This document shows, one piece after another, positions 61,974 to 64,000 of a stretch of DNA of 64,000 nucleotides. Source of the DNA: Cladopsammia gracilis (Eukaryota; Cnidaria; Anthozoa; Scleractinia; Dendrophylliidae); NCBI GenBank assembly GCA_022457155.1, contig JAJGOT010000239.1:503001-567000 (forward strand), in the 5' to 3' direction. The notes under the pieces are model-generated. The model was not told the DNA's origin. It worked only from the letters and a program-made list of their open reading frames with translations, and searched no databases. Both the position numbers and the translations under genes were made by a program. The number at the start of each line of letters is the position of its first letter. Position 1 is the stretch's first letter.

Positions 61974-62384
61974 GTATGTCACAACGAGGCACAATACAAC
62001 TTCACTCTCCGATAGAGTTCACTGTTAATGAAATGCATTGTCATCATTGGTAAATTCTATGTTTGTGTTTTTTACTTCTATATTATTTGTTTTATTTCCT
62101 TAAAAGGTATATTAAATATTAGAGGCAAAATTAGATATCACACGAATATTCACGTATAAAACAATAAAAGTAAAGAAACATTATCCCAAGCTAATACCCC
62201 ATATCAACGACTGTATCAAGATTTACAAGTATTCATTAAATGTAAATGTAATTACACTGGGTGAGGTTACCACCAATAAACTGGACAGCCCCTAAGTCGA
62301 AATTACCTCCAAAGTAGGTTTAAAAAGTTAACAAATAATATGCGGACTCATATTCCATATGGATTGCTTATTTTTTTTCCACAG

Positions 62385-62655
62385 GACCTCAATCAACTAC
62401 CTTCTTATGAACTTAGCTGTCGCAGACATGACCGTGGGCATATTGTTATTACCACGTTACATTTTTATCCACACTTTCACCCACCCAGATGGAGTTACTG
62501 ATAATCTGCTATGCAAACTGCTGACGAGTGGAATCTGGGGCTGGGTGGGAGTCTCCGCCTCTGTATTCTCTTTGGTTGTCATAGCAATTGAACGGTACTA
62601 TGCTATTGTGCATCCCCATGGAAATAAAGGAAGGCTATCTAAGCGCAACATAAAG
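62385..62655 (+). CDS. Class A GPCR copy 2, coding exon 2
   Basis: After a TTTTTTCCACAG acceptor: TM2 (NYLLMNLAVADM), the TM3 Cys (LLCKLL), TM3 and ERYYAIVHP (ERY variant), then GT donor at 62656. One codon shorter than copy 1. All class A hallmarks are kept. Confidence 0.87.
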
Positions 62656-63065
62656 GTATATGAAGTTGTCTGTTATATTTTTTTAAAACAATCGCTTACG
62701 TTACACGTAAGGTTACACGTAAATCTGTTCCATTCTTCAGAGATAAAACGTCCGCGTATCTATAGATAGATAGATTTAAGAGTGAGGATAAAAATGCAAT
62801 CTTGATTAAAAAATTAGTCATTCTTTCCAGTAACCACAGTAATCCCTGGAAGGCTAGCATTCTTGTGGCGTAAGCTTCATTAATTAAGCCGCTTTCATCC
62901 AACTATATTTCTGCCTGTTTGACTTCGCTGTAATTCTGTAACCTCTTACATCCCTATTCCTTATAAAGTCATTGAGCAGGGCTGTTTTATGTAAATAATT
63001 ATTTGCCACTCCTACTTAAAACATAGTTTTAAACAAATGAGAAACCCACATTTTATCATTTTTAG

Positions 63066-63311
63066 GTGATTATACCTTGTTCCTGGATCTTTGGAGTATT
63101 TATGAATATTTCAAGGGTCCTAGTGACGAAGTATTCAAAGGAATTGGGACACTGCAGTGAAATGTGGCCAGAAAAATGGTTGGGGAAGGCTGACAGTTTA
63201 ATTTGGTTTCTGCTGATGGCACCTTTCCCAGTCTCTTTAATGGCTGTTCTATACATCCGAGTCGTCTACACTTTGTGGTTCAACCGTGGACAGCCTCTGA
63301 GTCAACGACAG
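63066..63311 (+). CDS. Class A GPCR copy 2, coding exon 3 (gene continues beyond window)
   Basis: TM4 (IPCSWIFGVFMNI), loop 2 Cys (GHCSEMW), TM5 (FLLMAPFPVSLMAVLYIRVV), then CAG/GTTTGA donor. The exon for TM6-TM7 is not in the 690 bp left and must lie beyond 64000, since the intron before it in copy 1 is 9.5 kb. The gene is therefore partial here. Confidence 0.87.
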
Positions 63312-64000
63312 GTTTGAAATAATCCCTTTAAACGGCTTTAAAAACCTACATATATCTTCATCATTGTACATTTGTTATAGTATGGACGCCATGTTTTTCC
63401 TGATTTAATGCCAAACGCCGTGTTAGTAATCTTCTTAATCATTTTTCTATGAACTAATTAAAAGTGCCCAACTTTAGACACTCGAGCTTCGAGCCTTGTC
63501 GATTCTTATTTGAAATTATTTAGCAGGATATAATTACGGACTGGTCATCATGTAGCGGGGGAGGGTTATTTCGTTTCGGTGGAACGGTCACAAAATTTTA
63601 CGCAAAATTTTTCGGAGGGCCACATTTTTTTTAGATTGGATTTTGGGAGGCTCGCGATTTTTTTTACCATGACTTTTCGTAAAGAGTGATTTAAATACTT
63701 CCCCAGAGTAGAGACTTTTGGAAGATTTTCAAAATTTTGGTTAATATTACAAATGCGCTTTCAATGACGCGGACAACGAACCAGACAGCTTAACAGTGAT
63801 GACGGCTGCGCAATTTTCCCTTTCATAAACAAGCGATGCCATTTTAGCGACACTTAGAAACATTTTCACCAATTTTCGAATATTTTTTTTTTCTATCAGA
63901 AAAATCAAAATGCAATTAATTGCCTAGAATCGAACCCGGAACCTCTGCATGCTAACATCCCTCTTTTACCACTAGACCACTGAGTTGATCTGGCAAACCC
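63312..64000. other. Intron 3 of GPCR copy 2 with tRNA-like sequence
   Basis: No exon visible. At about 63920-63990 the minus strand has a tRNA-like GTGGTCTAGTGGTAAAAG A-box and GGTTCGATTCTAG B-box; acceptor pairing is poor, so a SINE fragment is likely. Confidence 0.5.

Overview
The window looks like nuclear DNA of an animal, most likely an anthozoan cnidarian (coral or anemone). It is AT-rich, its genes are split by introns with canonical splice sites, and the non-coding DNA is crowded with short inverted-repeat transposons (MITEs), foldback palindromes, tRNA-derived SINEs, and LINE and Penelope fragments. The species cannot be named from this sequence.

Host genes: two tandem paralogous class A (rhodopsin-like, peptide-receptor type) GPCR genes lie on the + strand. 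Copy 1 is complete in four coding exons (4539-4651, 5699-5972, 11075-11317, 20872-21207; 321 aa). Copy 2 begins at 61861, has the same exon boundaries and phases, and runs off the right edge after exon 3. The introns of copy 1 hold many MITEs, several bounded by TTAA.

Central mobile element: 29837-50129 (20,293 bp) is a full-length Maverick/Polinton, also called an endogenous adintovirus. It has 411-bp terminal inverted repeats starting AG and ending CT, and a perfect 6-bp target duplication TATGGC. From left to right it encodes: protein-primed family B DNA polymerase (-, frameshifted); a helix-turn-helix (NUMOD1-like) protein, a 61-aa protein and a 222-aa acidic-tailed protein (+); a 63-aa protein (-); a second HTH protein (+); a 1-kb array of about 24 palindromic repeats; a third HTH protein (+); a membrane protein, a phage-like fibre and an FtsK/HerA packaging ATPase (-); a PPxY protein, penton (with an in-frame stop), a small basic protein, the double jelly-roll major capsid protein, a basic core-like protein, an adenain-type protease, a zinc ribbon, a phospholipase A2 and an RVE integrase with chromodomain (+); a 104-aa protein (+); and two small acidic proteins (-, one frameshifted). 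Together these cover protein-primed replication, capsid assembly and maturation, packaging, entry and integration. The copy carries several breaks although its ends are almost intact.

Most notable in the element: the terminal 280 bp of each end is itself a hairpin (59-bp arms, 162-bp loop), and the two loops lie in the same orientation, so the ends are flip and flop isomers. All seven recognised virion genes that have an AUG start read TAAAATG across that start, like a poxvirus-type late promoter. Three gene junctions share an NTGA stop/start overlap, two of them with a non-AUG start. A GC-rich GCGAAGCGAGC-type repeat is scattered through coding regions in different frames. Each of the three convergent gene junctions has a hairpin.

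The flanks (25.5-29.8 kb and 50.1-61.8 kb) hold no gene I can recognise, only TE remnants: Tigger/pogo-like ends, a LINE reverse transcriptase fragment, foldback MITEs and tandem tRNA-derived SINEs.
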